Positions 1 through 12,194 of a DNA stretch of 64,000 nucleotides are shown one piece after another (position 1 is the first letter of the stretch; each line of letters begins with the position of its first letter). Source of the stretch: Triatoma infestans (Eukaryota; Arthropoda; Insecta; Hemiptera; Reduviidae); NCBI GenBank assembly GCA_011037195.1, contig JAAEAF010000099.1:62001-126000 (forward strand). Direction: 5' to 3'. The position numbers and the translations under genes were made by a program. The notes below the pieces were generated by a model. That model searched no databases and was not told the origin of the DNA. It was given only the letters and a program-made list of their open reading frames with translations.

Positions 1-440
1 CCAAATAAACAAAGCACTCCACCCCCTTTACCTCCGCCCAGTAGGCGGTCCATTAGCCTTTGAAAGGTAGCCCGGCGCCCCACACAAACCGAAAGCCATC
101 GGCGGTACTCAAAAATGTCCTTCCGAAGTAGTGAAACGCCGTCTTGTGCGCATCGCGGGGTGAATAGAAATTTGATGGTACCCGCTAGCCAGGCCTTGGG
201 TTGTGAAATACACCGCTCCTTCTAGCCCTTCTAAGGTCACCTGTATCAGGGGCAGGGGATACGAATCCGCTGCTGTCACGGCGTTAAGGCCTCGGAAGTC
301 GTCAGTATACAGCGGGAACCGCCATTGCTCGCCCTCCCTTCCCCCCCCCCGCTACGATTCTTTTTCACCAGTACCACAGCGGCACTCCCAGGTACTGACG
401 GACGTACGTACTCCTGATCCTTGCGATGTAATAGATTCTG
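1..440 (-). pseudogene. Ty3/gypsy reverse transcriptase, N-terminal part, broken
   Basis: Reading the minus strand across several frames gives the beginning of a gypsy-type RT. There is a VVLVKK segment near 350-390, then a stretch resembling FTT-LASGYHQI near 180-210, then a GLCGAP-like segment and an ECFVYL-like segment near the left edge. These match in order the finger and palm motifs of Ty3/gypsy RT (S-P-VVLVKKKDG, DL-SGYHQI, PFGLCNAP, FVYLDD). The frame shifts between motifs and stops occur, so it is a relic. The catalytic YLDD box is only partly inside the window. Confidence 0.6.
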
Positions 441-1444
441 GATAATGCGGTTCTCATTTACTCCCGTTGATGGTAAGGGACGCGGTTTAGCGGTCTCTTC
501 ACCACAGGGCGGGCGTCGCCGGTCGCGCGGTAATGTGATGGTACACCCTACCCGCACACCCACGACCTCACGGCCGGGTCCTCGAACACTGCAGCGCGCC
601 TTCTCTAGGGCGGCGAGGACGGCATGTTTGTCTTCCGCGAGAGGTGCCCAGTCTCTCCTTGAAGGCGCCAGCACTTAGGGCTTTAGGGCTATTACCCCTT
701 CCTCTACGGACAGCGCCCATCCATCGTCCGCTGTTCATAAGTACCCCAGTACTTGATTCCGGTCTATTGCTTACTTCCCGTTCGTCATGTAACTAGCTTA
801 GTACACCCGCGAGTGGCGGTACCAAGGACCGTGCCACTCGTTGACTCGTGCCACCGGTCTGGTGCACTTCGACCGGCGGATTATCACTTCTTCCTTCACC
901 CCCTCTAGGATTGCCAGTCGCACCACCAAGCCACTCGGCCATGGGTGGCACACAGACCTCATCCAGCGAACGGACCCACCGGATTCGCCATCCGAGTTAC
1001 TCGTTTCTCTCGCCTGATGCCTCCCCTGCGCAACGCCACCCCGGGCTCCCCTGTGGCATGGACCCCCTCAGCAACACAGACACAACTCGGAGCTTCCTAT
1101 CTCTCTCGAATGCTCTCCGGCATCAGAGATCGCGGCGACCGCAGTCAGCCACTTCCTTCGCTTCCAACGACCTCAAGAGACCCGGCTCCTGGGGGTACCC
1201 CGAATTCCAGCGTTGATGACCTACTCCCACCGCTTCTTGAAGTGCATAAAATTCTTGTTCGCCCCTCGCTCCTTGGTCCCTAATCGATACTGTACTGCGT
1301 TTCACATTTCCACCCTTGGCTGACCTAGATCGATGAAAGGCCGAATCGTTTCATCAGGTCATAGGCCCAGGATGCCGCTCCAACTGCGCCTCTAGCTCCG
1401 AAATGCTACACTCGATGGGCGAGAGTCCTCCCCCAAAGCGTCAC

Positions 1445-1630
1445 TTACCAATACCGCTGCTCCTGTATCCCCAGCGGGCTCCCCGTTCCTCCCTTGGCTG
1501 TGACGGCCGTGGGCTCTAGTGGAACATCCCGTACCGGCCGCCGGAGTATCGTAATTTCAGAACCAGTGTCGATCAACAGCCTGTAGGCCGCTCCGCTAAT
1601 ATCCATGCTGACCTCTAGCCCCCCCCCCAC
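1445..1630 (-). pseudogene. Retrotransposon aspartic protease fragment
   Basis: A short minus-strand open frame contains YRLLIDTGSEITIL, a retropepsin-type active-site motif (hydrophobic-DTGS/A), preceded by a beta-strand-like DISGA segment. It lies just downstream of gag in element order, where gypsy-type elements carry their protease. The frame ends after about 60 residues, about half of a typical retropepsin domain, and the flap and the second GR(D/N) motif are not visible in the same frame. Confidence 0.65.
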
Positions 1631-1644
1631 TCGGCAATAGAATG

Positions 1645-2640
1645 TTAGTAATTGATAGTGTACCCCTTGGGTCTAGCGACCTGGCGTCGAGGCAACGGCC
1701 AGATCGACCCCATTTGGGAGACCTCGGAAACCATGGTAGTGGTGCCCACTTTGCTCCCCGCTCCACACCAGCGAGCTAGATGACCCCTCTGCCCACAAAT
1801 AAAGCATGGCCCGGGAGCCCGGTTCCGGGATGGAGCTTTATTCGCGCCCCCTGAATTGGGTAGGGACCGGCACTCCCTTGCAAAGTGTCCCGACCGCCCG
1901 CATCGGAAGCACGCCCCCCCCGCAATCAGAGACCCTCGGGCTTTAGGGGGGGTTGTAGGTGGGTCCAACTGCCCCACGGCATAACTCGCACGGGCCACCG
2001 GTTCCCTAGCGACATGCTGCTCTACTGCCATCGCCCTCTGTACGGCCTCCTGCAGGTCTGCCGGGGGAAGATAGGTTAGCAGTCGGCCCGCCTCACCGCG
2101 TACCCCCTCTATAAAGGCGGCCAGCACCCTTCGCTGCACCTCTCGCTCGGCCCAGGCCTTCTCAGCCTCTGTTTCAGCCTTAACCATCGTTTATACTACC
2201 AATGGCCGTGATTCGGTCGGCGAAGGCCTGCGCAGTCTCCTCCTTGCCCTGTTTTGCGTTGGCCAGCTCACGCATATAGGAATCCGCGGAGCGTACATCC
2301 GTAAATCTCTCTACCATGGCGGTTTTAAATGCCTGGAAGGTGGCCCCTTCACCCATTAATTCGGGATGACCGGCTAAATATGCCGCAGCTACCCCTGTCA
2401 GCTTGGCTTCACAAATCATCAATTTGTCCGCCGTGCTCCAGTTTCCGCATTTTGCGACCCTCTCGAACTTGGCGAAGAACTCTTCCACGGCCACCGCTCC
2501 CGCCTCCCCGGACCACGTGTGCACTAAGCTCTGTAGAGCCAACTCCTTCCGGGGCGCCTCCTCCAACGAGCGAACGCCTCGTTGGCCATCCTCAGCATCC
2601 GAACCTGCTCCTCGAGCTCCGCTAGTCTCCCGGCGGCCAT
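1645..2640 (-). pseudogene. Retrotransposon Gag with two CCHC zinc knuckles, frameshifted
   Basis: The frame starts MAAGRLAELEEQ at 2640 and is recovered in at least three successive frames. The segment at 2180-2566 resembles a capsid (KFERVAKCGNW, AKLTGVAAAYLAG, FTDVRSADSYM), and the one at 1645-2187 continues with a helical stretch and two CX2CX4HX4C knuckles, CFRCGRSGHFAREC and CFICGQRGHLARWC. Two tandem knuckles are typical of nucleocapsid regions of Ty3/gypsy Gag. The frame changes show that the copy can no longer make an intact Gag. Confidence 0.8.
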
Positions 2641-3035
2641 TTGAGTGAATTGGGTTCAGTTAAATTATGTGTATTCTTCTTCTTTTTTTTGTCACACGAA
2701 TTTTAGAATTTTGGATAAGTATGACACGTTAAAAAAAAAAAAAAATAAAGATATGATATTTAATACGACATAAAGAAAAATATAATACGATAATTACTAT
2801 GGACACGTAATATGTCGCCTAGGTCAGTTGACCTTGTTATATGAGGGAAATCAGACAATGTACAAATGTGTTAACTACACAGTTTTTTACTAGGTCAGCA
2901 TGCTTCCGTCAACTATTGTTTACAATAACAGACTCGATCGAGCTATTTCGCAACGTGTACTGTTTACTACTACGTCACCCTGTCTACGTCATTTGCCCAC
3001 GCGCGTTGGGTCCTGCCATGTGTATTGTTGCAACA

Positions 3036-3052
3036 CCCCACACCTGACACCA
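3036..3052 (-). other. Candidate retroelement primer-binding site
   Basis: On the minus strand this reads TGGTGTCAGGTGTGGGG, a TGG-start sequence lying two bases inside a TGT...ACA-type LTR edge (inner edge near 3055). That is where a tRNA primer-binding site should be. The matching tRNA was not identified, so this rests on position and form only. Confidence 0.4.
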
Positions 3053-3054
3053 AT

Positions 3055-3298
3055 TGTAAGGTTCTGACACAGGGCAATGAACCAGCCTTCAACAGAAATT
3101 ACTTTTTAATTATTTATTTTACATATAAAAATACAACATATTACAACCATTTAATTACTAAGTCCAGGAATTAATCACTTATCTAACCCCGATTTACTAC
3201 TTACAGCTACCCACCGGTTACACGTCACCACACCCTACACAGTCTACTACTCTTCTACCTATCCCGCCCTCGGGGTTAACTTGACCGTGAGTCGACCC

Positions 3299-3335
<37 letters not shown>

Positions 3336-3572
3336 GTACTTCTCAGGATTGCGCTCGAAACTGGGCTAGAGCTACTCACCTACACACAGCAACCAGATCC
3401 ACCAGTTCATTCCTTTGTCCAGTCACACACACCACGCCACTCGCCAACTGACTGCTGTGCCAGCCTGACACCTAGCGCTCTAGCCCAATTTCAGCCGCCG
3501 ACTCAGCGGTTCTCCCCGATCACTGAACTGACTCTTCACATCTGTTGGTACTTTATTCAGAACTAATTTACA
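3055..3572 (-). repeat. Single LTR of the gypsy-type element
   Basis: A GC-richer block next to the candidate primer site. The inner edge is TGTAAGGTTC on the plus strand (ends ...TTACA on the element strand). The outer edge is a guess: a TTACA/CA end near 3572. It contains a (CA)n tract. The partner LTR lies beyond the left edge, so the length could not be checked by comparison. Confidence 0.4.
3301..3333. repeat. (CA)n microsatellite
   Basis: An uninterrupted CA dinucleotide tract of about 16 units within the LTR block. Confidence 0.95.
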
Positions 3573-4596
3573 GACACTTATTTTAACTCACTTAAAATAA
3601 AAGCTTGTGTAATAATTGAATTTTGGAACGTAAGGAGATGAGGAAACGTATAGTATTATTTAGTAGGATGTCAAGTTGTAATATTAATTTACACTTCTGT
3701 AGACAGGATATGGATTATGGGAGTAAGGAGGAAGGAGTGGGAGATGTTCGGGAAAGCAGGCGTACCAGTAATTAGAACTCTATCTGGGTACAAACTGTAT
3801 ATTCAAATTGGACAATAAACAATACAAATACAAAGGAAATACTTACAAATTGCAAAAAACTTGAGACCAGAATTTACAAGGCCCTAGTGACACATTTCTA
3901 CTATGTAACCCGCTAACATTTAGGAAAATTCTATTACATCTAATATCCCTTATAAAAAGTCTACCATTCCCTTAACACATTACTAATATCCTAAATACAC
4001 GTGAAGAGCTAATAAATTACTATTTACGCTACCTTAACACTACAGCACCCATATTTTTAATATTTTAACATTTATAATGCCCAACACCCTAATGCTATAA
4101 TAAAAAAAAAAAGCAACCCGGTTAGCAACCCAAATCAGGCTATGAGGAGAAAGGTGGCGTAGTCGTGTCGGCATTTTTTGTCGCTACGGGCCCCGCAGAC
4201 CCGTACATTGAGTGACCACGCTCCATCAGAAAGAATTATGAGTAATTACGTAATGCCAAGAAACGCCACTGCATGCTGCGAATTCGGCGATCAAACAAAA
4301 TACAAAAAGGAACTGTATTTCATACTTTAAACACACTGGCCAGTCGGCAGCTTACGACTGACTCACCTGCTCAACTCTTATTATTTGTTTGTATTGCTGG
4401 TGCAGCGCTTTCAATTTCACAACAATGCCACCGTTTGCCCATATACTCTGACCCACTTACACTTTTTAATATAGTATACTCACTGTTTCTATTTTAATTC
4501 CTTTACACTTTACACTATCATATATTAACGCTTGAATTAATTTCAAAGAATAGGCTTAAAATATGAAATTTGTATTTTCTGTTTATTTGTGTATAG
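3573..4596. other. AT-rich interval upstream of the HCF exons
   Basis: No coding segment or recognised repeat was found. It is likely intron of HCF plus the uncertain outer edge of the LTR. A GC-rich patch near 4141-4270 has no recognised match. Confidence 0.4.
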
Positions 4597-7271
4597 GACA
4601 CCGCGGCTGATGCGCTTACAACTCTGGCAACTGCTGCCTTGAAGAGCCAACAGCTATCATCACATAATGATACAGATAGTGTAGTTCCGCCACCTGATGG
4701 AAATCAAATCAGTGAGAATGCAACGTTAGAAGAAATGGAAACGGAAGACTGTGGAGATGATGGGGTTGGCGGCGGTGGCGGTGAAGAAGAATTGATGGAT
4801 GGAGTTGAAGAACAAGGAGAAGAGGAACAAATGGAAGAAGATGAGGAAGAAGAAGAAGAATATGAGAATGCATTCGATGATAGCGGGAATGGTGGTACGG
4901 ATGCCAGAAATACACATCAGGAAGAAAATACTCCTCCTCCTGATCTGGGAAAAGTCCCAGTAGAACAGCAGCATCCACCAGCCAAAAAGAGAGAAGAGGT
5001 ATGTAGTGATTTTTTAAAATTTTAATGCAAGAAAGCATTTTATGAACCTTGTGGTGCCCTTAGACGGGCAGTATTATAGTGCATCATGTTAAATCCGGCC
5101 GCCTATTTCTGTCCTCTTTCTAGACAACTTGTACTTTTTTTCCTATTAAAGCGAACTTAAAATAAACTTTTTAAATCATTTAATAATAACAGGGTAATTT
5201 GTTTTTCAAGAGTTATAGAGGTTGATTTTTGAATCTATTGCAAAAAAAAAGTAATACAGTATGAAGTGGAGATTTTTGTTTTTAGAAAAAACAAACAGAA
5301 TATCTCAATTCTATTATTACATAAATTATTAAGCAAAAAAGGTGTTGTGAGACCGTTTTTAGTTTCTGATACTGCCACAAGAGGAAGTTTTCTGGTTGGA
5401 TCAAAATTTCGAAATGAGTTTTCGTTGGAAATACATGCTTTGATTTCTTCTGAATAAAAAACAAAATTAGCGAATAAGTGAATGGTGTGTTATGCGTTTG
5501 TGTGGGTGAACAAAATGAAAAATCAATATGCCTTGATATTCCATTTCCAACCATCTGGAATCAAGCACAAAGTTCGATCAAAATCCAAAATGTGTTAACT
5601 GAACTTTAACTTTGGTGATTTTTTTTCTTAGTTTTTCGCAACTACTTGAAAAATGCCGCAACGATTGTCTTTAGAATTTGCGGCATTCTTTTTGACTTTA
5701 CTAATATTTCTAAAAAAAATGCATGAAAGGAAAGTTCAAAATTCGCTTCACCATTTAATCCCTTCTGGAGACTGAAATCTAAAGTGCTTCATGATTTCTA
5801 TTAGTTGGTCCCTGGTGATATCCCTAAACGTTCCGAGTCATTTAGACTGTGATTCAGATCTGTGAAACTCTTGCATTAAATACTTGAATTAATACTACTT
5901 TTATTTTTTTAGCAAAATGTAGTGTTCTTTAAACGAGTACCAGAACCTCCTTCAGCCATTAAGATTTCTAAGTGTTCAGAGGGCGCAATTATATCATGGG
6001 CACCACCAGACAGCAGTACTTCGGGGAAGATTACTGCTTATTCAGTGTGTCTAGCCATTAAAAATAACTCCAGTACACAGGTTAGTAGTTGTTCATTTAA
6101 TTTTTTGTTGTTGATATAAACGAATAAGTGTCATGTTTCAATACTTCCTTATTTTAATTTTGGAGTGATGTGAACTTTTAAAAAAATAGTATAAAATCAG
6201 CGACAAAAATCACGATTCTAATCCTCAAGCAATTCCCGTTAAAAATTGTAACAAAAAATTAGGCACTTTTTCTTTTTCTCACAGTTGTAAGTGTGGCGAT
6301 CGTGTCAAATTGGTACCAGAAACATGTTTTTAACGCTTTTCAAGTTCCTTCAGGTCTTGAGTAAGAATAATATGTTTTAAGCACATGGTGGTGTGTGTGT
6401 GTGTGTGTGAGTGAGTGAGTGAGTGAGTGAGAGAGAGAGAGAGAGAGACTCAAAACGGAAAAATTGCTGGGAGCTCAAACTTGGATTTCCGTTTAGATGC
6501 TACGACCGCACCTTAAAATCCATCACATCAAGTGCAACTATACTTTTTGTTTATTCCACCCTAGTTTTTTGGGAAGGGCGAATCCCATTTCCTTTCTCGC
6601 AGCCCAATACGTTTCTGATCTTTGGTGCCATTTAAAATCTGCCAAGATAATTTAAGCAAGGTGCTATGCGATTACTCATGGGCTCGCCTAGATCGCATAG
6701 GGGCTGTCTTTGATACCATTTTTAAAAAGGTGAGCTTGCAGGAAATCGTACTTCGTGTTCAGCCTAAAGTTGGCGATGGAACCCCTTCGTGGGAGAGTGG
6801 TCGGTACCTTCTCCCACGAAATGGTCTCCCACCCTTCCATTTCGCCTTCATTCGCTGTTCTTGTTTAACTGCTAACGTTATTTTTTTCGTTTATTTCTGT
6901 CTTTCAGCGATTTATAATATTGGTGTGCGTGCCGTAAGCACGCTGTTGTGACAACACCTTTTACTTCTGGCCTTTGCTACCAACTATATTAAAAACAAAA
7001 AAAAAAGAAAATTACTTATAAATTATTTTTATATATTGTTTTTTATCTAATTATTTCTTTGTAAAAGGGCCAGCAACTTGGTTTCATGCGTGTATATCTT
7101 GGACCAGCCACACAAGCGGTTGTGCCAAATTCAGCTTTAGAAGAAGCTTGTATAGATACCACCTCAAAACCAGCTATCATTTTCCGAATTGCCGCTAAAA
7201 ATAGTTGGGGTTTTGGACCAGCAACACAAGTAAGATGGTTGCAGGGTACGACATCAGATCGAGGATCTTGA
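4597..7271 (+). CDS. Hcf: Host cell factor (HCF), last three exons
   Basis: HCF is a nuclear chromatin-associated cofactor that links transcription factors to histone-modifying complexes; in mammals it is made as a precursor that is cleaved into associated N and C parts. Exons: 4597-4998, 5913-6080 and 7068-7271, all joined in phase 0 with AG acceptors and GT donors, giving 257 visible residues. Exon one starts [16 protein letters not shown], then has a long Glu/Asp-rich acidic tract, a Pro-rich stretch and a basic PPAKKREE. Exons two and three make the C-terminal fibronectin type III region: [40 protein letters not shown], then [30 protein letters not shown] and QVRWLQ. The order and wording match the end of HCFC1. 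The stop follows soon after VRWLQ, so the basic nuclear-localisation tail of vertebrate HCF-1 is absent. Upstream exons (Kelch part) lie outside the window, apparently beyond a gypsy insertion. Confidence 0.92.
5375..5710 (+). repeat. Interspersed repeat family, partial copy in an HCF intron
   Basis: It carries the family signatures in order: an AAGAGGAAG-like start, GAGTTTTCGTTGGAAATACATG, a GTGGGTGAACAAAAT block and a TTCGATCAAAATCC block. The copy is diverged. See the long copy at 21515-22440 for the family description. Confidence 0.6.
6388..6448. repeat. Compound microsatellite (GT)n-(GAGT)n-(GA)n
   Basis: Three adjoining simple repeats in an HCF intron. A short fragment of the interspersed repeat (AAACTTGGATTTCCGTTTAG) follows at about 6475. 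The stretch 6620-6960 is slightly richer in GC but has no recognised content. Confidence 0.9.
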
Positions 7272-7726
7272 ATCAAATAAGGAGATTGATGAGAGAATAC
7301 ATTACTTTTTTTAATAATTATTATATTATTATTTTCTAAGGAAATAATGTATATTTATATTTACCATAAAATTATGAAAAATATTGATTGAAGAATTTTT
7401 ACCGATGCTATACTGTCAAAATGCAATATCAATTTTGACTTAAAAAAATTCAAATTAGCTAACAAATTCTTTGATTAATTTCAGTTGTAAGAGGTAATTT
7501 AATTTAATTATGGCATATGAATGCCACCAGCCAAGTCTGCCTTAACATCTTATCTTAGTAAATAGTTACACACAAATCTCTTGGGGTTGAGAAAATAAGC
7601 ATGCTTTTGAGTACTTATTTATTTATTTATTTTTTGTGTAACTTTTGACAAAGATATTACGGGAAAAGAGATAGCTATTTTCATTAAAATTATAAAATGA
7701 AAATAAATAGATGCAAGATAAAACGC

Positions 7727-7859
7727 GAGTTTCCGGGTTGAGACCGCATCAGTGGTTTGCACAAACGACAGGGGACAAAGTCCCCTGAAGAGGCTCATTG
7801 CAGCAAGGCGAAACGTCTGTTTTTAGCAAACCACTCACGCGGTTTTAACCCGGAAACTC
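7727..7859. mobile_element. Penelope-type terminal palindrome (short inverted unit)
   Basis: A near-palindrome with arms of about 50 bases: GAGTTTCCGGGTT on the left pairs with AACCCGGAAACTC on the right, and GTGGTTTGC pairs with GCAAACCAC further in. The inner part holds a GGGGAC-AAA-GTCCCC hairpin and a hammerhead-like motif. The outer sequence (GGTTGAGACCGC) is shared with a unit at about 59719 and, diverged, with one at about 36840, so this is one repeated family. No protein is encoded. It lies about 450 bases past the HCF stop. Confidence 0.65.
7785..7817 (+). ncRNA. Hammerhead-like motif, intact boxes, weak stem II
   Basis: The motif reads CUGAAGA, a spacer with an irregular stem (GCU/GGC plus inner UUGC/GCAA), GAAAC, then GUC. 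Long flanking complementary arms (GTGGTTTGC/GCAAACCAC) could act as stem I. Stem III would be the two-base self-complementary ACGU, as in minimal Penelope-associated hammerheads that are thought to act as dimers. Stem II is poor, so cleavage is doubtful. Confidence 0.4.
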
Positions 7860-7861
7860 AA

Positions 7862-10800
7862 GTGTTTTTCATGAAAATGGCTACAGGAACCTAAAAGGTC
7901 AGATGCAAGATGATTGATAGGTAATGTAACAATAAAATTGTTGTGACTATAATTACATATACATAGGTCATTTGCAACAGAACAAAGCTGTAAATAAATC
8001 CATCCCATTTTAAAGCGCTTTGGAGAAATGATAAAAAAAGGACGTATCTGTGGGAATCTATTAAGTGGCGACATGAAGGGGTAGGAGAGGAAAGCAGTAA
8101 ATCTGATATTGTATTACACTTTTATAACGTATAAATTAAAAAAGAAAAAGAAAAAATTGAATTATTTTGTTTATAATAAAATTAAAGGTTTCTATTCATC
8201 TAATATCAAATTGTATAAATTGGAAAATTGTTTTGTATTGCAGGTTAAAAAAAAAAATGTTATAAATAAAGTAAAATAATATTAACGGTTGGTGCTCGAA
8301 CGGTCTTAAATTAATTAGTGCCATCTTAACAAACTAATGAAAGTTCTCTTTAATGAGAAAGCAGTGTGCTAGATGGTGTTTGTGAATATTAGCAGGAAAA
8401 CTCTTGAACATTGCAGAATTTAATTTTTATTAATATAAATTCTAAAAATTGTTTATAGAATACATAGGATTTTGTATTCTTTTTTCACCCATCTGGAATA
8501 TAAACAAATAACTAAATATACTTGTTTAACTGCTCGGTCAAAACCGCTATTGTAATAACTGTAACTGGAATCGAATTTTGAATGCTGCGATTTCCCGGTA
8601 TAATTCGTCATTTTCTGAAGTTAAGAATTCGAGTGGTAAGGCGGAGGTTGAGGACACCTTTGAAAAATATCAGAGAGATTTGCAGCTCCTATGGTTTTCA
8701 TCGGCCATTAAAAATAAAAAAAAAAACAAGTTTGGGAGAAGGCGCTGTAGCAGAGATATTTTAGGGTCTGTAAGGGTCCCTAGTTCTTTCATTTCTCTTA
8801 GCAATTGCCTATGATTTTTTTATGGTATCCGCGCTCTGGTGCGGATAATAATAGCGTTATTGACACTCTTATACATAAACCAAAAGCTTCCTACGACATG
8901 AGTTTCTGCTTATAGTCCAGTGTTAATTAAGATAAACAAAATAAGGAAACATCTGGAAAAAATTAACTAAATTACTGAAAAGTAAAAAGTACTAGATTGA
9001 ATTAAAAATTGAGTTACTTAGAATAAATTGAACTTAATAATTAGATAAGTGCATAATACGAATTTATTAATTAGAAATGATTCTTTAAAATGATAATATA
9101 GGTAATGTTATAATTATTTTTCATTGACCCTAAAATAATCTTATAAACATTGTTTAATTAGAATAATAGACAATTGTATAAAATAAAATTGATTATTTTA
9201 AAAATTGTTTAATAATCAGATATCACTGGTTTTTCTCTCAGGGATTCTCCACCAAATATCTGCGACTCTGCTTGCGTCTCATCTCTCCACCTTGCCCCTA
9301 TTTTTCCTATAACTCTATAGCAAAGCTGCGCGAATTAGTGGAAAGTGGTTCCTGAGGTCTTTTCTCTACTATTTGACTTTACTTAAGAATTCAAGTTTGA
9401 TGAGCAAACAGATAATGTATTTCTTTCGTCTTAATCCATTTCTCGATTGGATCTGTGGAGAAATGCTTCCATTCTGTCATAACCATATTAAGTTCACACC
9501 AATTAATTTTGTTATAAGCATTTCACCCCGAAGCGGTTGAAAATGGTATATGGATATGTTTAACTTTGTTTATTGCCAATGAGAGGTACTTTATTTATCA
9601 TCAAACATTTTGTGTCCCACTACCTACCAAACAGCATGTAAAATTTAAAAAAAGTATATATTTTCTGATACAATCTTGTACCCGATGTTTTGTAGGTTTG
9701 TACGGGAAAATAGTACTCAAAAGCATGTTTAATTTTTTTTTTTCTATTTGAAAAAAAAATGTTTCAAAGTAGATTATGAATAAGGTAGTTGTTGTTAGAA
9801 GAGAAATTCGTTAATTTTCATATTAAAGGTTCATAATAAAAGGAAAGGAATACAAACAAAATAAAAAAGAATTTTTTTTTAATTTTTTGACAAAGCGCTC
9901 TCTGAGCATTTTCTTTTTTTGTTTTTTTATACGAACGAGCAACAAATTCCAGATATCACTTCTAAAGCTTTTGAACACCCCCTAGCTTTTTGTTTCAGCG
10001 CTAAATGAATGATAGGACGTATTTTTGTATTATATTTACCTTAGCGGCCTCAACTGATTGCCGCTAAAAAAGAATTGCGAGTAAATTAGTTTTGTGTAAG
10101 ATTAATTTTTCAATTGAATTGTTATTGAACTATATATATTCAATTATTAAAAAGGTAGCAAAGTAAAAAGGAATTTTCATAAACTATTCTCCCATTTCGT
10201 CTAAAATCAATTCATTTTACCTTTCACTACAACATTATGTAATCTTGTTTTGAAAAGCAAATTCTGTAAACCAGTGGTTCTTAATTAGGTCTTCAGATTT
10301 CTTATAAACTACTACAACATAATCTGGAGGCAAAATAAAAAGTTGTAGTAATTCACCTTTTTGATGTATTTAAATTTAGTTTTTTAAAAAAACATTTTCA
10401 AGGTTGCATAAATTGTAAACTGTGACTACAAGTGAAAAGGGTAAACAATGTTGCTTGCCATCTATTTCACTAATTAAATTGTATTCCTTGCTACTTAGTT
10501 CAGAAAAGAAAATGATATCAAAAATTTTAGTTTATGAAAAGTATTGTTCAAAAAATTATCTGATGCAAGGAACTATTTATTAAAATGTAAACCAGTTTCT
10601 TATATGGCAAGGGCCAAAAAAAGTTTTAAAGAAAAAAAAATCTTTATTATAGTTCCACGTACCAATCGTGAAGAAGAATGCTTCGTAGTTCGAATGAATT
10701 CGTAGTGAAGAATGCTCTCATTAGGAGGAACTCTTTGGGGTAGTAGAGAGGTAGGTACGTTCATAAAGCCTTCAAACCCGAAACTTCGAGCAATATTTAA

Positions 10801-12190
10801 ATAGAGAAGAATATTTCTTTTTTAAAATACTTCCCTATTCCATCCATATAGAATCTTCTACTTATATATTACTAATGTAAATCAGTTTCTTATTGTAAAT
10901 ATAAAGTCAGCAATAATAATTGATTTTATATTGTCTGAAACAAAAAGAAATTATTTTCATACCAAAAAGCATAGCACACCTTTTTCAGTTAAATTCTTAA
11001 ATGTTTGCTTAGCTTATTGGGCTGTCGTCAATTATCAGAAGAAATATTTGGTCAACGAAGTATGAAATAATGACTTTATCCCAAATATCTCTACTGAAAC
11101 TTAACTGACGACCCGAACCTTAAGACAAAAAGCAGACTGAGTCGCGCAAAAGTCCTGGATAAGTATGGTGGTAAGTTCACTACTTAGGCACTTTTACCTC
11201 TTCTCAGTCACGCTGAGACCCATGAACAGTCAAAACGTTTTTGTATTTTATTTCACCAACCTTTGCTCTCTAATCCGAACGCCCAAGATGGGCCGAATGA
11301 CATCTGCCTATCACAGCTTTGGTCTATCAGTCCGCCGTTTTAACATTATTTGGGACCTCTGCAGGAAAAGCTGTAACTTTCGCCCAGCAAGATCGACCTC
11401 CCTTAATTATCCTTAGCATTTTTATGGTAACCATTCACTTCGCTTTACCACCTACCACCTAAACGGTTTAATTAATTAAGTATTACAATTGAGTATATTA
11501 AGTATTATAATTGAGGAGTGTTTTCTCCCTATTTCATCATTTTTCACCGTTCTTAAACAAACGTATAGGCATAGATTAAATCGCCCACTTAATTTCAGTA
11601 AAAATTATTGAGATGGTTTCATGAAAATTCCATTTTAACAACTTTTGAGCGGTTTAGTTGCTCGTTTTAAAATATTAAACGTGTTGCGATTTTTCCAAGT
11701 GAATTCAAACATTGTAGAATTGTGAATCTTTGTTTATTCAATGTTTTTTATTTATTTTCATTTTTTGATTAGATTTGTTTTAGTTGTGCATATAAAAATT
11801 AACTATATTTTATTTTATTATATGTGAATTAAAAATTTGGATATCCTTTCCTATGGAAAATGCTGCACAAGCAGAGATTTTTATGTATGTACAAAGAGGT
11901 TATAAATAAATTGGTTTTAAAATAGATTTTTTTATCATTGTCTTATTATAAAATAAAATAATATCACACTTTTGCAAGCTCACCGAATTTCAGATTGAGT
12001 GACATTACTTCCAAAGGAGATATTGTTTTGTTTTGTGGTCTTCATGTGCACATATTCAGACGTCTTCATTCAGACAGCCCCTATGTCGGAAAACCAAAAA
12101 TTGAAATGTACAGTTCCTATACATTTGCTTAATTTGAGGGCAGCTAAACATTTAGCAAAACTTTCAAGACTGAAGAAAATTTGTCAATAA
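7862..12190. other. AT-rich intergenic interval, nothing recognised
   Basis: No host exon was found. A perfect 7-bp hairpin (TATCCGC/GCGGATA) occurs at 8826-8847. The slightly GC-richer islands at 8540-8880 and 11160-11420 may be decayed transposon pieces but have no recognisable motif. Confidence 0.5.
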
Positions 12191-12194
12191 ATTG

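Larger units (their letters stand above)
1..3572 (-). mobile_element. Ty3/gypsy-type LTR retrotransposon, truncated by window edge
   Basis: A minus-strand retroelement enters from the left edge. In element order it has one LTR (right), a possible primer-binding site, gag with two zinc knuckles, an aspartic protease and the start of reverse transcriptase, and then leaves the window. The order gag-PR-RT is that of Ty3/gypsy or retrovirus-like elements. Its GC content is much higher than that of its surroundings, which fits a separate origin. The inner LTR edge is placed near 3055, where the sequence starts TGTAAGG next to the candidate primer site. The outer LTR edge is not certain: TG...CA candidates end near 3572 or 3845. 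Frame breaks show the copy is dead. It lies upstream of the HCF exons, probably in an HCF intron. Confidence 0.75.

Noticed and set aside
4273..4497. 74-codon plus-strand open frame before the HCF exons
   Set aside because: Hydrophobic low-information translation, no splice sites in agreement with HCF phase, no recognisable motif.
4709..5038. Antisense Leu/His-rich open frames over the first HCF exon
   Set aside because: They are shadows of the Glu/Asp-rich coding strand.
6622..6951. 109-codon plus-strand open frame in an HCF intron
   Set aside because: No splice-compatible phase with the flanking HCF exons, no domain, and the HCF exons join perfectly without it.
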